Counted from the stretch's first letter, positions 7,936 to 16,018 are shown. The stretch: 20,590 nucleotides of DNA from an uncultured Alphaproteobacteria bacterium (GCA_934255455.1 CAKQNS010000011.1:1-20590), one strand, 5' to 3'. Translations and numbers: made by a program. Notes: a model not told the origin generated them from the sequence alone.

Positions 7936-9411
7936 TTAAAATGCGTATTTCAGCCCCAGATGCAAACCAAATGATTGCCACGCCGCGTGTTTCAATTGGT
8001 TGTCTATCTTTTCTGTATGGGCGGCAATTGTTTCAATTACTGGATTGCCATTAGTATCCAATACATATTGCCCATTTTCATCCAATTGGAATCGCGAATA
8101 TGACGCAACATACAATTCACCACCAATTGCGCCAACATAGAAATAATTGGTATCAACCTTTAATCCCAATTGCAACCGGTCAGACAATTTCATATTGTAT
8201 TCCATTTCGGCGGTGTATGAATACGCACCGTTGTCGCCCTCGTCCAAGAAACTGGGGTTCTGTTGCCAATCGTCACGGTTGGGCCAAATTCCCTCGGACG
8301 AATATTTTGGCAAACTAAGTTGGACATAGAAACGCAATTTATCGGTTAATGTCATCTGCTTTTCCATTTCCAGACCAATGTAAAATCCAGACCATGTCGT
8401 GTTGTATATGTGTGTTGTACCAGAAACCATAATGGCACCATCACCGCCGATAATAACACAGTCACCCTCGGGCACGCCCCACGGCACATTGCCCCACGCT
8501 GGGTCATAATTGATTGTTGTGAACGAAGTCCCTAAATTAACACCACTGGCCGACGTGTGAACAACCTTTAAATCCTCGGGGGACATACATACTTGGTACC
8601 AATCATCAGGCGCTTTGAAATCCTGGGGACGAGAATAATAATTACCTTCGGCATCACCATAGACATAATCGCCCTTGTCTGTCATCAACGGCAAATAAAT
8701 TCCTGGGTTCGGATATATGTGATTCGCCATTTCCAGGTTATGTTTGAATATCTCGTATCCTATTGATGGCGACAATTTCCACCCACCAATGTCCCAAACA
8801 TGACGCGCACCAATGCCAAAACGAAAATGATTTGATTTCCCCGACTGGTCCCCCATGGAAATAGTAAATATCCCCTCGGTCGGTTTTGATTCGTCAAACG
8901 GCTTCAAATCGTAATCCATGGACAGACCGCCATGCGACATAGACCCATACGAATATTCTGCAAATGCGAACATATCAAAATTGCGCAACGAAAAATTATG
9001 TTGTAGCGTGACACCAATTTCATTAAAAACCATATCATCCCATTCCAGAATGGAATTTACACCAGTTTCAAACTCAAAATCTGCAAAACGACGAACATAT
9101 TCCGCACGCAGGCTTGTTGCGGGCTCATCAACTAACGCTATACCATTCGCGGTCATTGTTCCGGAATAATTTGGCACGTTTGTAGTTGCACGCGGCACCT
9201 GGTATGAATAAGACCGACTGCCCACCACCTGTTTATTGCCGGACTGTCCAACATATTTGGTATAACCCCGGGATTGATATTGCGAATACCCAGTTTTATT
9301 CGAACCCGTGGCTGCATTTGTTTGATAATATGACGGCACCCCTTCGCTGGCGGCAAAGGCCGCAACAGACGCAAAAATACCGGTTAAAAAGGTTATAAAC
9401 CCTGCTTTCAT
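7936..9411 (-). CDS. Outer-membrane beta-barrel protein, unknown family
   Basis: 491 residues. A signal peptide (1-20, ending AAFA) leads to a Tyr/Gln/Ser/Gly-rich low-complexity stretch (about 25-80). A long region of alternating amphipathic strands follows, with many aromatic residues at strand ends. The C-terminus GLKYAF ends in Phe, the signal read by the BAM machinery, so an outer-membrane location is well supported. A large polar loop around residues 245-335 holds the only mature-region Cys pair, which could form an extracellular disulphide. I do not recognise the family; the layout weakly recalls omptin-like or protochlamydial-type barrels, without visible catalytic motifs. It is the first gene of the minus-strand envelope operon, 11 nt before mltB. 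AGGA lies unusually close to the start ATG. Confidence 0.8.
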   Translation of the reverse strand: MKAGFITFLTGIFASVAAFAASEGVPSYYQTNAATGSNKTGYSQYQSRGYTKYVGQSGNKQVVGSRSYSYQVPRATTNVPNYSGTMTANGIALVDEPATSLRAEYVRRFADFEFETGVNSILEWDDMVFNEIGVTLQHNFSLRNFDMFAFAEYSYGSMSHGGLSMDYDLKPFDESKPTEGIFTISMGDQSGKSNHFRFGIGARHVWDIGGWKLSPSIGYEIFKHNLEMANHIYPNPGIYLPLMTDKGDYVYGDAEGNYYSRPQDFKAPDDWYQVCMSPEDLKVVHTSASGVNLGTSFTTINYDPAWGNVPWGVPEGDCVIIGGDGAIMVSGTTHIYNTTWSGFYIGLEMEKQMTLTDKLRFYVQLSLPKYSSEGIWPNRDDWQQNPSFLDEGDNGAYSYTAEMEYNMKLSDRLQLGLKVDTNYFYVGAIGGELYVASYSRFQLDENGQYVLDTNGNPVIETIAAHTEKIDNQLKHAAWQSFGLHLGLKYAF

Positions 9412-9428
9412 TTCCTAATCTTGGGGAT

Positions 9429-9457
9429 ATTATATCATAATTTTTTCATATAAAAAA
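9429..9457 (-). promoter_or_regulatory. Candidate promoter of the envelope operon
   Basis: A perfect minus-strand TATAAT lies at 9429-9434. The -35 area at 17 nt spacing is a T-run (9452-9457) and a poor match. The start would fall near 9422, giving a leader of only about 10 nt before the barrel-protein ATG. Confidence 0.4.
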
Positions 9458-9474
9458 GACTTTTCATTTATTAC

Positions 9475-9502
9475 TTGCGCTGATGACCGCACGCGATACA
9501 AT
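9475..9502 (+). promoter_or_regulatory. Candidate hemW promoter, predicts a leaderless mRNA
   Basis: TTGCGC (9475-9480), a 16-nt spacer and TACAAT (9497-9502). Only 7 nt separate the -10 box from the hemW ATG at 9510, and no Shine-Dalgarno is visible, so transcription would start at or next to the start codon. Confidence 0.42.
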
Positions 9503-9509
9503 GATGCAC

Positions 9510-10580
9510 ATGAAAATTGCACATAACATATATATTCATACGCCTTTTTGCATGTCAAAGTGCAATTATTGCGCATTTTTTTCGGCCGCATGCACAAATC
9601 CGGATTGGAACGCATTTGCAAATGGAATTATTTCTGAAATAAATTTTTGGGCGGAAAAAATGGGCCGAATTTCTGTACCAACTGTGTTTTTTGGTGGTGG
9701 CACACCATCACTGATGCCGACACGCGTGTTCGCGCGAATTATGAACGCGTTGCGCACAAAATTTAATTTGTTGCCCGATTGTGAAATCACACTGGAATCA
9801 AACCCAAAAACACTGGACGCGACGCGGTTGCGTGAATTTATGGACGCCGGGGTAAATCGCCTGTCGGTGGGGGTGCAACGCCTGGATAACCCAGAACTGG
9901 AATTCTTGGGCCGACGACACAATGTGCGCGACGCAATGCAATTATTGGACTTGGCAATGAAAATGGGCCTGCGCGTGAACGCAGATTTTATATATGGAAT
10001 CCCAGGTGATACAGTGGATACCGTCACACAAATGTGTCGGGATATAAATGCATTGGGGCTGGGCCACGTGTCAATGTATGAATTGACCATTGAAAAAAAC
10101 ACCCCTTTTGGCCAAATGAATTTAGCAATGCCAACAAACGACGCGATGGCCGATATGTATTGCACAATTGGCGACACATTGACTCTGCCCCGGTACGAGG
10201 TTTCTAATTACGCGCGCCGTGGCTGCGAATGTCGTCACAACCAGAACGTGTGGGATGGCGCGCCGTATATTGGAATTGGTCACGGTGCGGCGGGTCGACC
10301 ATATATTGACGGCACCTGGTATGAACAAACGGGTGGCGACGATATACAAATGCAACCACTGACGCCAGCGTCACGCGCCACAGAAAAAATTATAACAGGT
10401 CTGCGCACTGTGCGTGGTGTGCGTAAATCAGACGACGTTATGCGCGTAATAAACACTGACTGGCTGCGCGCAAATCCAGAACTGGTTTGTGATAACAATG
10501 ACCGAATTTGCGTCACGGAAAAAGGTATGTTGATTTTAGACGATTTGTTGCTAGACTTGTGCAACTGGGACGGAAAATGA
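9510..10580 (+). CDS. hemW: Radical SAM protein HemW
   Basis: 356 residues from ATG 9510. HemW is a cytoplasmic heme-binding radical SAM protein related to HemN, implicated in heme delivery and not in coproporphyrinogen oxidation. The cluster motif is CMSKCNYC (C14, C18, C21) followed by Ala-Phe, without the fourth Cys of HemN. Further signatures are FFGGGTPSLM, ITLESNPKT, GVNRLSVGVQ, ADFIYGIPGDT and CRHNQNVWDGAPYIGIGHGA. The C-terminal HemN-type domain is present. In-frame ATGs at 9483, 9501 and 9504 exist, but family N-termini begin just before YIHTPFC, and none has a ribosome-binding site. The stop TGA overlaps the next gene's ATG (ATGA at 10577-10580). Confidence 0.92.
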   Translation: MKIAHNIYIHTPFCMSKCNYCAFFSAACTNPDWNAFANGIISEINFWAEKMGRISVPTVFFGGGTPSLMPTRVFARIMNALRTKFNLLPDCEITLESNPKTLDATRLREFMDAGVNRLSVGVQRLDNPELEFLGRRHNVRDAMQLLDLAMKMGLRVNADFIYGIPGDTVDTVTQMCRDINALGLGHVSMYELTIEKNTPFGQMNLAMPTNDAMADMYCTIGDTLTLPRYEVSNYARRGCECRHNQNVWDGAPYIGIGHGAAGRPYIDGTWYEQTGGDDIQMQPLTPASRATEKIITGLRTVRGVRKSDDVMRVINTDWLRANPELVCDNNDRICVTEKGMLILDDLLLDLCNWDGK

Positions 10581-12571
10581 AAAACAAATTACTGAACATA
10601 ATCGGAATAATCGCGGTTGTCGTCGCGGTTGCGATTGCGCATTATTTAACAAAACCAAAGGATGTAATTATGAACACTGGGATACGACCTGAAAATATGG
10701 ATACAACTGTTCGTCCAGGCGACGATTTTTACGCGTATGCAACAAACGGTTGGCGGTCGGCGCACCCAATCCCAGACGACTATACACGATATGGTGTGTT
10801 TGATGTTTTGCACGATACCAACCTGGTGCGTGTGCGCGAAATCGCCGAAACAGATACCGGGAAAATCGGGACGCTGTATAAAATCGCGATGAACACAGAA
10901 AAATTAAACACCGACGGCGTGCGCCCGGTTACCGCCCAGATTGCAGAAATTGACGCAATAAAATCGCGCGATGAATTGCCCGCGTTTTTGGGGCGTATGC
11001 ACCGCATAACATCCGCATTCTGGGGTGACGGCGTTGCACTGGACGAAACAGACAGCACGCATTACCTGTATAACATTGGCCAGGGCGGACTGGGGCTGGC
11101 ACGTGATTACTATTTTGACACAGACAAAAAAACAATCCAGATTCGCAAAAAGTATCTGGAATTTATCGCGAAACAGATGGCGAACTTTGGCATTTCTGTG
11201 GACGCAAAAAAATTATACGATTTAGAATTACGTATGGCGCGGTCTTTTTATCCAAAGGAAAAATTGCGTGACCCACATGCGAACTATCACAAAATGACAC
11301 TGGACGAAATCAAATCACGTTTCCCAGGATTTGATTGGGACGCATACTTGGCCGCGCGTGGCGCAACGCGCGCGACGCAAATCAACATCGCCCAGCCCGA
11401 GGCAATTGCAGAATCAATCGCAATTATGAACGATACTGATTTGGATTTGATAAAGACATATCTGAAATATCGCATTGTCAGTGCCGCAGACACATTACTT
11501 GACGACGCAACATACGAAATATCATTTGATTTTTATAACCGCACAATGGCCGGCCAACGCGAACAAAAGCCCCGTTGGAAACGCGCGGTCGCATTACTGG
11601 ACGGCACCCTGGGCGAAGAAATCGGTCACCTGTATGTGAAAAAATATTTTTCCGCAGACGCAAAAAAACGTATGCAAGAATTGGTGAAAAACCTGCAACG
11701 CGCATTGGGCGCGCGGATTGAAAACCTGGAATGGATGTCCGACGAAACTAAACGCCAGGCATTACATAAACTGGACACGTTCCACGCTAAAATTGGATAC
11801 CCGGACAAGTGGCGCGATTATTCTGAATTGCACATAGACCCGAACGCATCACTGTGGGAAAATATGTTGATTGTATCAAAATTTGAAGATGATTTTTGGC
11901 TGAATAAAATCGGTCGCGAAAAAGACCCAACACTGTGGTATATGAACGCACACGAAATCAACGCGTATTATGACCCATCTACGAACGAGATATGTTTCCC
12001 GGCGGGAATCCTGCAATATCCGTTCTTTGATATGAACGCAGACGACGCATTTAACTATGGCGCAATCGGCAGTATTATCGGTCACGAAATGACACACGGC
12101 TTTGATGATTCCGGGCGTCATTTTGATGCCAACGGCAATATGACCGACTGGTGGACTGTGCGCGATGCCCAGGGATTTGAACAACGTGCCGATGTCCTGC
12201 GTACATATTTTGATAAAATTGTGATTGCACCCGGTGTGCACGCAAATGGCACATTTACATTGGGTGAAAATTTGGCGGACTATGGCGGCATAACCGTGTC
12301 ATTTACCGCATACAAAAATTTTGGTGTGCAAACCGGCGACGCCAATGGCTTCAATGCCGATCAACGGTTCTTTATCGCATACGCGACCAGTTGGGCACAA
12401 AACAGTCGCCCAGACGAAGACCTGCGTCTGACCAAGGTTGACGAACATTCCTTGGCACGCAATCGTGTGAATGGAATATTGCCACATATTGATGCGTGGT
12501 ACGATGCGTTTGGAACAAAGCCCGGCGATGCGTTATACATTGCCCCCAACGCGCGTATACGGTTGTGGTAA
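10577..12571 (+). CDS. pepO: M13-family (neprilysin/PepO-like) zinc metallopeptidase, membrane-anchored
   Basis: 664 residues. An N-terminal hydrophobic segment (about 5-24) acts as signal anchor or uncleaved signal, so the catalytic part should face the periplasm. The large alpha-helical PepN_M13-type region is followed by the catalytic domain: NAYYDPSTNEICFPAGILQ, then GHEMTHGFDD with zinc ligands H503 and H507 and catalytic E504, then GENLADYGG with third ligand E564 and D568. The C-terminus RIRLW replaces the CxxW ending of many relatives. M13 enzymes cut oligopeptides. The start is the ATG overlapping the hemW stop, with GGGACGGA upstream, so translation is probably coupled; a functional link to HemW is not implied. 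The stop is directly followed by a strong terminator. Confidence 0.93.
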   Translation: MKNKLLNIIGIIAVVVAVAIAHYLTKPKDVIMNTGIRPENMDTTVRPGDDFYAYATNGWRSAHPIPDDYTRYGVFDVLHDTNLVRVREIAETDTGKIGTLYKIAMNTEKLNTDGVRPVTAQIAEIDAIKSRDELPAFLGRMHRITSAFWGDGVALDETDSTHYLYNIGQGGLGLARDYYFDTDKKTIQIRKKYLEFIAKQMANFGISVDAKKLYDLELRMARSFYPKEKLRDPHANYHKMTLDEIKSRFPGFDWDAYLAARGATRATQINIAQPEAIAESIAIMNDTDLDLIKTYLKYRIVSAADTLLDDATYEISFDFYNRTMAGQREQKPRWKRAVALLDGTLGEEIGHLYVKKYFSADAKKRMQELVKNLQRALGARIENLEWMSDETKRQALHKLDTFHAKIGYPDKWRDYSELHIDPNASLWENMLIVSKFEDDFWLNKIGREKDPTLWYMNAHEINAYYDPSTNEICFPAGILQYPFFDMNADDAFNYGAIGSIIGHEMTHGFDDSGRHFDANGNMTDWWTVRDAQGFEQRADVLRTYFDKIVIAPGVHANGTFTLGENLADYGGITVSFTAYKNFGVQTGDANGFNADQRFFIAYATSWAQNSRPDEDLRLTKVDEHSLARNRVNGILPHIDAWYDAFGTKPGDALYIAPNARIRLW

Positions 12572-12599
12572 AAAAACGCCCCCAACGGGGCGTTTTTTT
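12571..12599. terminator. Bidirectional terminator between pepO and rpsU
   Basis: CGCCCC/GGGGCG stem (12577-12582 with 12587-12592), loop CAAC, extended by A-T pairs, with T-runs on both strands. The rpsU stop codon (12602-12604) follows immediately. Confidence 0.88.
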
Positions 12600-12601
12600 A
12601 T

Positions 12602-12808
12602 TTAGAATCCGAATACCATTCTTTGTTTGGACTGGCGTTTCTTTTCGTTACGCACGGCCTCTTCTTTCAAACGTTTGCGCTTGGTTGTTGGTTTTTCATA
12701 ACGCTGACGTTCTTTCATTTCGCGGTACAGACCTTCTTTTTGCGATTTACGTTTTGCAACGCGCAGAGCCTGTTCAACATTGTTGTCGCGAACCAGAACT
12801 TTCACCAT
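12602..12808 (-). CDS. rpsU: 30S ribosomal protein bS21
   Basis: 68 residues, the normal length for bS21. The N-terminus MVKVLVRDNNVEQALRVAKR, then EGLYREMKERQRYEKP and a very basic tail, match the family closely. bS21 binds the 30S platform near the anti-Shine-Dalgarno end of 16S rRNA and helps initiation. A strong AGGGGGTG ribosome-binding site lies about 10 nt before the ATG; an out-of-frame ATG lies between them. The gene sits 43 nt downstream of tRNA-Ala on the same strand with no terminator between, so both may share the strong tRNA promoter. Confidence 0.97.
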   Translation of the reverse strand: MVKVLVRDNNVEQALRVAKRKSQKEGLYREMKERQRYEKPTTKRKRLKEEAVRNEKKRQSKQRMVFGF

Positions 12809-12851
12809 AATGCATTCACCCCCTTTAGCGTGACATTTGTATCAATTTTTT

Positions 12852-12927
12852 TGGTGGAGCCAATCAGACTCGAACTGACGACCCCCTGCTTGCAAAGCAG
12901 GTGCTCTACCAACTGAGCTATGACCCC
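12852..12927 (-). tRNA. tRNA-Ala (anticodon UGC)
   Basis: A 76-nt cloverleaf including an encoded CCA. The acceptor 5' strand GGGGTCA pairs with TGGCTCC and contains the G3:U70 alanine identity pair. D-arm GCTCAGTTGGTAGAGC; anticodon stem CCTGC/GCAGG with loop TTTGCAA (TGC); T-arm GTCAG/CTGAT with one wobble pair. The discriminator is A. It lies downstream of a near-consensus promoter and upstream of rpsU. Confidence 0.98.
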
Positions 12928-12962
12928 AAAACTTTACGCCTTCATATTCTGAAAGCCCACGC

Positions 12963-12991
12963 ATTTTATACACTTTTGCGCGCGTTGTCAA
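12963..12991 (-). promoter_or_regulatory. Strong sigma-70-type promoter of tRNA-Ala/rpsU
   Basis: On the minus strand, perfect TTGACA (12986-12991), a 17-nt spacer and TAAAAT (12963-12968). The start near 12956 gives a leader of about 29 nt ahead of the tRNA. Confidence 0.75.
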
Positions 12992-13005
12992 TGCAAATCT
13001 TTCAC

Positions 13006-13034
13006 TGGACAGAATTTATTCAGACATTTATAAT
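13006..13034 (+). promoter_or_regulatory. Strong promoter of the ABC exporter, almost leaderless
   Basis: TGGACA (13006-13011, 5 of 6 bases), a 17-nt spacer and perfect TATAAT (13029-13034). The ATG is at 13044, so the predicted start leaves a leader of only about 0-3 nt. It is divergent from the tRNA-Ala promoter 15 nt away. Confidence 0.7.
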
Positions 13035-13043
13035 ATACGCGCT

Positions 13044-14882
13044 ATGTCTATAAAAATATCTGAAAAAATCAAAAAGTTGGTCAAGGGCGACGCGTCCAAT
13101 GGCCGCATTAAATGGTCATTATATGCGCGTGTGTGGCGCGAAATTGGTGTTCCACAATGGAAATGGTTGCTGGCTGGCGTATTGGCCACAATCGGCGCAT
13201 CTGGGGCCGAGGCATATACCATCACCCTGGTTCAGCGCATTGTCGATAACGCGTTTATTGAACGCAGTATGCAATCGATATACCTGTTCGGGCTGCAAAT
13301 CATCGCCGCGTTTGGGTTCAAGGGCGCATTCACATACGCCAAGGCGTTATTGATGGCCAAAGCCGGATTATTGGCCAGTGCAAACCTGCAACGCCATATT
13401 TATGACCACATGGTTAAAATGGGTATTTCCAAATTCTATGGCGACGGAATTGGCAAAAATTTGAATTACTTTAATGTCCAGGCCAGCGCGGTTTTAACCC
13501 TGGTGACCAGCACGATTGTCAGCACGATTCAACAAATTGCCACATTGGCCATGACATTGGGACTGATGGTGTACTATGCGCCACAAATGTGCGCTGTGTT
13601 GATATTCTTGGTTCCGGCAATTATGGTTCCAATGGTGTTGATTATGCGCCGCCGGCGCCGCCTGTCGCGCGAATCATTTGGCATTGCAAACAATGTGGCA
13701 CAACATTTAAACCAAACACTGCGCGGGATAAAGACCATCCAAGCATTCGCGACCGAGGATTCTGAATCTGAAAAATTCAAAAATGTTTTGGATTCATCGA
13801 TGTGCAATTCGTACAAAACAACCCAGGCCCATGCGTTGCAATCGCCACTGTTAGAATTGATGATTTCAATTGGTCTGTGTATGGCATTGATTATCGGGGG
13901 TCACTTTATCGTGACGGGCGCGATTTCAACCGGTGATTTCACGGCGTTCTTGTTGGCGTTGACCGCAGCATATAAACCGGCCAAGGGCATTACCGGCACC
14001 GGGAACACCATCCAGCATGGTCTGTTGGCGGCCGAGGTTCTGTTTGATTTCCTGGACAGCAAGCCCGAAATCCAAGATGCCCCAGATGCCCGCGAATTAA
14101 AGCCCGGCAAAATGTCGGTTGATTTTCGCCACGTGAATTTCGCATACGACCCGGCCGAACCCGTATTACACGACATAAACCTGCATGTGCCAGCGGGACG
14201 CGTGTGCGCGTTGGTTGGACCATCGGGTGGCGGCAAAACGACAATGTTCAATTTGCTGGAACGGTTTTATGAACCCCAATCGGGCAAGGTCGAAATAAAC
14301 CGCACCGACATCAAGAAATACACTTTGAAATCTTTGCGTAAAAATATTGCCGAGGTTTCCCAAGATGTGTTTATGTTCAATGGCACAATCGAGGATAATA
14401 TTCGCTATGGTCACCCCGATGCCACCCTGGAACAGGTCCAGGCGGCGGCGCGTGCGGCAAACGCCCACGATTTCATTATGGGATTCCCGAAACAATATCA
14501 ATCCCAGGTTGGCGAAGGTGGCGCATTACTGTCGGGCGGTCAAAAACAGCGCATTGCCATTGCCCGTGCGATATTAAAAGACGCCCCAATCCTGTTATTA
14601 GACGAGGCCACATCCGCACTGGACACACAAAGCGAGAAATTAATTCAGGCCGCATTGAAAGATTTGATGGTTGGGCGTACAACATTTGTGATTGCACACC
14701 GCTTGTCAACCATATTGGATGCTGATATAATATGCGTGATAAAGGGTGGCCATATTATTGAACAAGGAACCGACGCCGAACTGTGCGCGTTGGGTGGCGA
14801 GTATAAAAAACTGCGCGACATTCAATTCAAGGCGACCGACAAAACCGCAACCACACGTCGCACGAAAAGCAAGGCTAAATAG
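13044..14882 (+). CDS. ABC exporter (fused membrane and ATPase domains, MsbA-like)
   Basis: 612-residue half-transporter that would work as a homodimer in the inner membrane. The transmembrane domain (about 40-320) has five to six hydrophobic segments. The nucleotide-binding domain holds Walker A GPSGGGKT (392-399), Q-loop EVSQDVF (Q440), signature LLSGGQKQR (495-503), Walker B ILLLDEATSALD (516-527) and H-loop IAHRLST (H552). The closest general type is the lipid A/multidrug/peptide exporter group (MsbA, LmrA-like); the substrate cannot be read from sequence. The N-terminus and the Lys/Arg/Thr-rich C-terminus are basic and cytoplasmic. There is no Shine-Dalgarno before the ATG. The gene is followed after 2 nt by an unknown basic protein likely to be translated with it. 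Confidence 0.94.
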   Translation: MSIKISEKIKKLVKGDASNGRIKWSLYARVWREIGVPQWKWLLAGVLATIGASGAEAYTITLVQRIVDNAFIERSMQSIYLFGLQIIAAFGFKGAFTYAKALLMAKAGLLASANLQRHIYDHMVKMGISKFYGDGIGKNLNYFNVQASAVLTLVTSTIVSTIQQIATLAMTLGLMVYYAPQMCAVLIFLVPAIMVPMVLIMRRRRRLSRESFGIANNVAQHLNQTLRGIKTIQAFATEDSESEKFKNVLDSSMCNSYKTTQAHALQSPLLELMISIGLCMALIIGGHFIVTGAISTGDFTAFLLALTAAYKPAKGITGTGNTIQHGLLAAEVLFDFLDSKPEIQDAPDARELKPGKMSVDFRHVNFAYDPAEPVLHDINLHVPAGRVCALVGPSGGGKTTMFNLLERFYEPQSGKVEINRTDIKKYTLKSLRKNIAEVSQDVFMFNGTIEDNIRYGHPDATLEQVQAAARAANAHDFIMGFPKQYQSQVGEGGALLSGGQKQRIAIARAILKDAPILLLDEATSALDTQSEKLIQAALKDLMVGRTTFVIAHRLSTILDADIICVIKGGHIIEQGTDAELCALGGEYKKLRDIQFKATDKTATTRRTKSKAK

Positions 14883-14884
14883 AA

Positions 14885-15706
14885 TTGGAACCAAATAAAG
14901 ACATTTTGAAACGGTTTACAAACACCTCGGGAATGGGGCATTGTTATCAATTGAAAATGCGCACACCCGACGGGCATATTGTTTCAATGCCGGAACTGGG
15001 CGCATCGCACAAGCCATTTCAATTGGTGGCGACATTCCCGGGGCAACCATTTGCCGCGATAAAGCGTACATTGAACACGCCGCTGGGCGAAATGAATGTG
15101 CTGTATTTGGTAAATACGAACACATGCACGGTTTCAGACAAAACGCCATTCGGCACAGATATGATTGTATATGACGCGTTGCGTGCCCAATTCTATTGTT
15201 TTGATCGTGGACAATATGACGCGGCAAAATTGGCAAAAATTATGGCGGCACACCAAAATACGGCGGTTGCGGCCACGGATTCTATGTTTGTATCGCCAAT
15301 GTTTCAAAACATATATTCTGATGCGGTTGGCATTAACATTCCAATGGCGGACACGGAAAAAGTGGTATATAAATTGCAAATGCCATATACACTGAATGCG
15401 AACAATTCGCCCCGCCCTGCGACATACGCAACACGCAAGCGTAAAAAGTCCAAAGCCGTGCGCCGTCGCAAACACCGTTTAACGGCAAAAATGCGGCCGA
15501 AACCACGTCGTTCGAAAAAATTGCACTATCAAATTCAAATGCCGTATGCATTGCGCCAGAAACCAAAGATAAAATATATGGCGCCCAAACTGCGCACATT
15601 GCATCACCCAAATATTCGCGGAAAATTGCGTCCCCAGCATTTAATGACGTCCCAACAAATATTGATGCACAATCTGTACGCATTGCGGCATCAGCAGACA
15701 ATGTAA
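14885..15706 (+). CDS. Unknown basic protein with YxLQMPY-type repeats, coupled to the ABC exporter
   Basis: 273 residues if started at TTG 14885, 2 nt after the exporter stop; ATG at 14933 (residue 17) is the alternative. No family is recognised and there is no signal peptide or clear membrane segment. A short pattern recurs: YQLKM (21-25), YKLQMPYTL (162-170) and YQIQMPYAL (215-223). Between and after the last two copies the chain is extremely rich in Lys/Arg (about 184-240), suggesting binding to nucleic acid or an acidic surface. The N-terminal 150 residues look like a small folded domain with two motifs of the kind TPxGxM. The position just behind the exporter suggests a linked role, but that is inference. 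The TTG start would rely on coupling, as only AAGG lies upstream. Confidence 0.72.
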   Translation: MEPNKDILKRFTNTSGMGHCYQLKMRTPDGHIVSMPELGASHKPFQLVATFPGQPFAAIKRTLNTPLGEMNVLYLVNTNTCTVSDKTPFGTDMIVYDALRAQFYCFDRGQYDAAKLAKIMAAHQNTAVAATDSMFVSPMFQNIYSDAVGINIPMADTEKVVYKLQMPYTLNANNSPRPATYATRKRKKSKAVRRRKHRLTAKMRPKPRRSKKLHYQIQMPYALRQKPKIKYMAPKLRTLHHPNIRGKLRPQHLMTSQQILMHNLYALRHQQTM

Positions 15707-15707
15707 A

Positions 15708-15736
15708 ACCCGCCCCGTTTGGGCGGTGTTTTTTTA
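15708..15736. terminator. Terminator after the repeat protein, probably bidirectional
   Basis: CCGCCC/GGGCGG stem (15710-15715 with 15721-15726), 5-nt loop, then TG and seven T. On the minus strand the hairpin is followed by TTTTA. The TAA of a broken minus-strand gene (15734-15736) lies at its edge. Confidence 0.8.
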
Positions 15737-15926
15737 CTTGAACAATGTTGCATTGTGGTCACCCAGAACATTTGCCCAGCGATGACGCCCCCACAAGTCA
15801 CTTCTTCAATTTATCTATGACAGGTTTGTTTGCACGGGAACCCGACCGTTGGCTCTTGTTTTCCTTTATCATTTCATCCAGTTTCCCATTAATAATGGTA
15901 TTACCAACCGCACCACAAACAGGCAA
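15734..15926 (-). pseudogene. Frameshifted small gene, unrecognised
   Basis: On the minus strand a 42-codon frame starts at TTG 15926, with AGGAA 8 nt upstream. It begins LPVCGAVGNTIINGK and ends IDKLKK at the TGA at 15798-15800. Removing one base there joins it to a second frame containing DLWGRHRW, which runs to TAA at 15734-15736, directly against the terminator hairpin. The stop-against-hairpin arrangement matches the other convergent pairs in this window, which supports the second frame being the true 3' end. Two in-frame TAG codons lie just upstream of the TTG, so the intact gene would be about 65 codons or has lost its 5' part. A sequencing error or a +1 shift at TGA-C would look the same. 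Composition looks coding; function unknown. Confidence 0.4.
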
Positions 15927-16018
15927 AAGTTTCTATTCCTATTCACATAAATGGTCGTGCATATTACGAAACAGTGTGTTATTATCAACAACAGAACAAA
16001 AGAAAAAAAGGAAAAAAA
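15927..16018 (+). promoter_or_regulatory. Upstream region of the YgiW-like gene
   Basis: A -10-like TATTAT lies at 15980-15985; the -35 position (15957-15962, GTGCAT) is a poor match. The 33 nt after it are purine-rich with an AAGGA ribosome-binding site about 8 nt before the ATG. No other gene is seen in this stretch. Confidence 0.3.

Noticed and set aside
9566..10177. 203-codon minus-strand frame opposite hemW
   Set aside because: Long, but antisense to all HemW motifs and without domain features or ribosome-binding site.
10508..10576. Longer start for the M13 peptidase inside hemW
   Set aside because: The extension is basic and Arg-rich, would overlap hemW by 73 nt, and spoils the signal anchor; the ATGA junction start is better.
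15739..15760. ACAATG-TTG-CATTGT inverted repeat
   Set aside because: Short (6-bp stem), within the broken-gene 3' end, without T-tract or second copy; probably chance.
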